From NCBI GenBank assembly GCA_002294665.1, contig DBFQ01000088.1, forward strand, positions 392-6,469: a stretch of 6,078 nt of DNA, written 5' to 3'. This DNA is from Candidatus Aminicenantes bacterium UBA876. GTDB lineage: Bacteria > Acidobacteriota > Aminicenantia > UBA2199. A program made the position numbers and the translations under genes. This document shows, piece by piece, positions 5,712-6,078 of this stretch (positions within the stretch are counted from its first letter, which is position 1; the number at the start of each line of letters is the position of its first letter). The notes beneath the pieces are model-generated. The model made no database searches. It was not told the origin of the DNA and saw only the letters and a list, made by a program, of their open reading frames with translations.

Positions 5712-6078
5712 ACGGCGAGCGGGAAACCACCACCAACTTCATTCGTGAAATCATCAGCGCCGATATCCGCAGCGGCAAAAACGGCGGCCGCGTGCAGACG
5801 CGCTTTCCTCCCGAGCCCAACGGCTACCTGCATATCGGGCACGCCAAGTCGATCTGCCTCAACTTCGGACTGGCACGGGATTTCAACGGCTTGTGCAACC
5901 TGCGTTTCGACGACACCAATCCGCACAAGGAAAACGTGGAGTTTGTCGAGGCGATCAAGAAGGATGTGTCCTGGCTCGGTTACGAGTGGGGCGACAAGGT
6001 CTACTACGCTTCGGACTATTTTGAGCAGCTCTACAACTTTGCCGTGGAGCTCATCGAGAAGGGCAAGGCCTACGTCTG
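5708..6078 (+). CDS. glnS: Glutamine--tRNA ligase (GlnRS), N-terminal part, cut by window edge
   Basis: The first 123 codons are present and the frame is still open at the edge. The protein would charge tRNA-Gln directly with glutamine. The start [11 protein letters not shown], then [20 protein letters not shown] (31-50, HIGH at 42-45), [13 protein letters not shown] (64-76) and the WLGYEW and SDYFEQLY segments follow E. coli GlnS almost motif for motif. AAGGAG lies 7 nt before the ATG, inside the end of gltX. The start overlaps the gltX stop by 4 nt (ATGA), indicating translational coupling. GlnRS is patchily distributed in bacteria and is generally thought to have come from eukaryotes by transfer. 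Its presence means that the organism need not depend on GatCAB amidation for Gln-tRNA-Gln. Confidence 0.96.
   Translation, partial: MNGERETTTNFIREIISADIRSGKNGGRVQTRFPPEPNGYLHIGHAKSICLNFGLARDFNGLCNLRFDDTNPHKENVEFVEAIKKDVSWLGYEWGDKVYYASDYFEQLYNFAVELIEKGKAYV

Overview
The window is a GC-rich (about 60 percent by eye), gene-dense stretch of bacterial chromosome. It holds six protein-coding regions, one of them cut by the right edge. I see no mobile elements, RNA genes or CRISPR. The class III (oxygen-sensitive) ribonucleotide reductase genes point to an anaerobic or facultatively anaerobic bacterium. A bacterial-type GluRS followed directly by a GlnRS shows that the organism can charge tRNA-Gln directly. 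The phylum cannot be fixed from the sequence; an anaerobic Gram-negative lineage (Desulfobacterota, Acidobacteriota or similar) would fit, but this is a guess.

Layout: positions 1-25 are a short octamer tandem repeat. A ZupT-like ZIP metal transporter runs leftward (26-838). The divergent intergenic region 839-1071 carries a good sigma70-type promoter for the rightward genes and, just upstream of it, two related NrdR-box-like sites 30 bp apart in opposite orientation. Then comes a compact rightward operon: a large NrdD catalytic protein (1072-3198), a 63-aa protein (3208-3399) and NrdG (3411-4106), with gaps of 9 and 11 nt. An 81-bp gap with a probable promoter separates this from gltX (4188-5711), which overlaps glnS (5708 to the edge) by 4 nt.

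The main point of interest is the ribonucleotide reductase. The 708-aa NrdD has the ATP-cone and the catalytic barrel with its cysteines, but its C-terminus has neither the glycyl-radical loop nor the zinc-binding cysteines normal for this family. The missing glycyl-radical loop (EVYSRVVGYYRPVQNW) is encoded instead by the separate 63-aa gene, which has its own strong Shine-Dalgarno sequence overlapping the nrdD stop codon. NrdG, the radical-SAM activase, follows. The operon therefore appears to encode a three-part class III RNR in which the radical-bearing element is a separate small subunit, comparable in concept to the YfiD/GrcA spare part of pyruvate formate-lyase, but here apparently obligatory. 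The two parts are in the same frame across one UAG, so a nonsense mutation, sequencing error or readthrough must be excluded.
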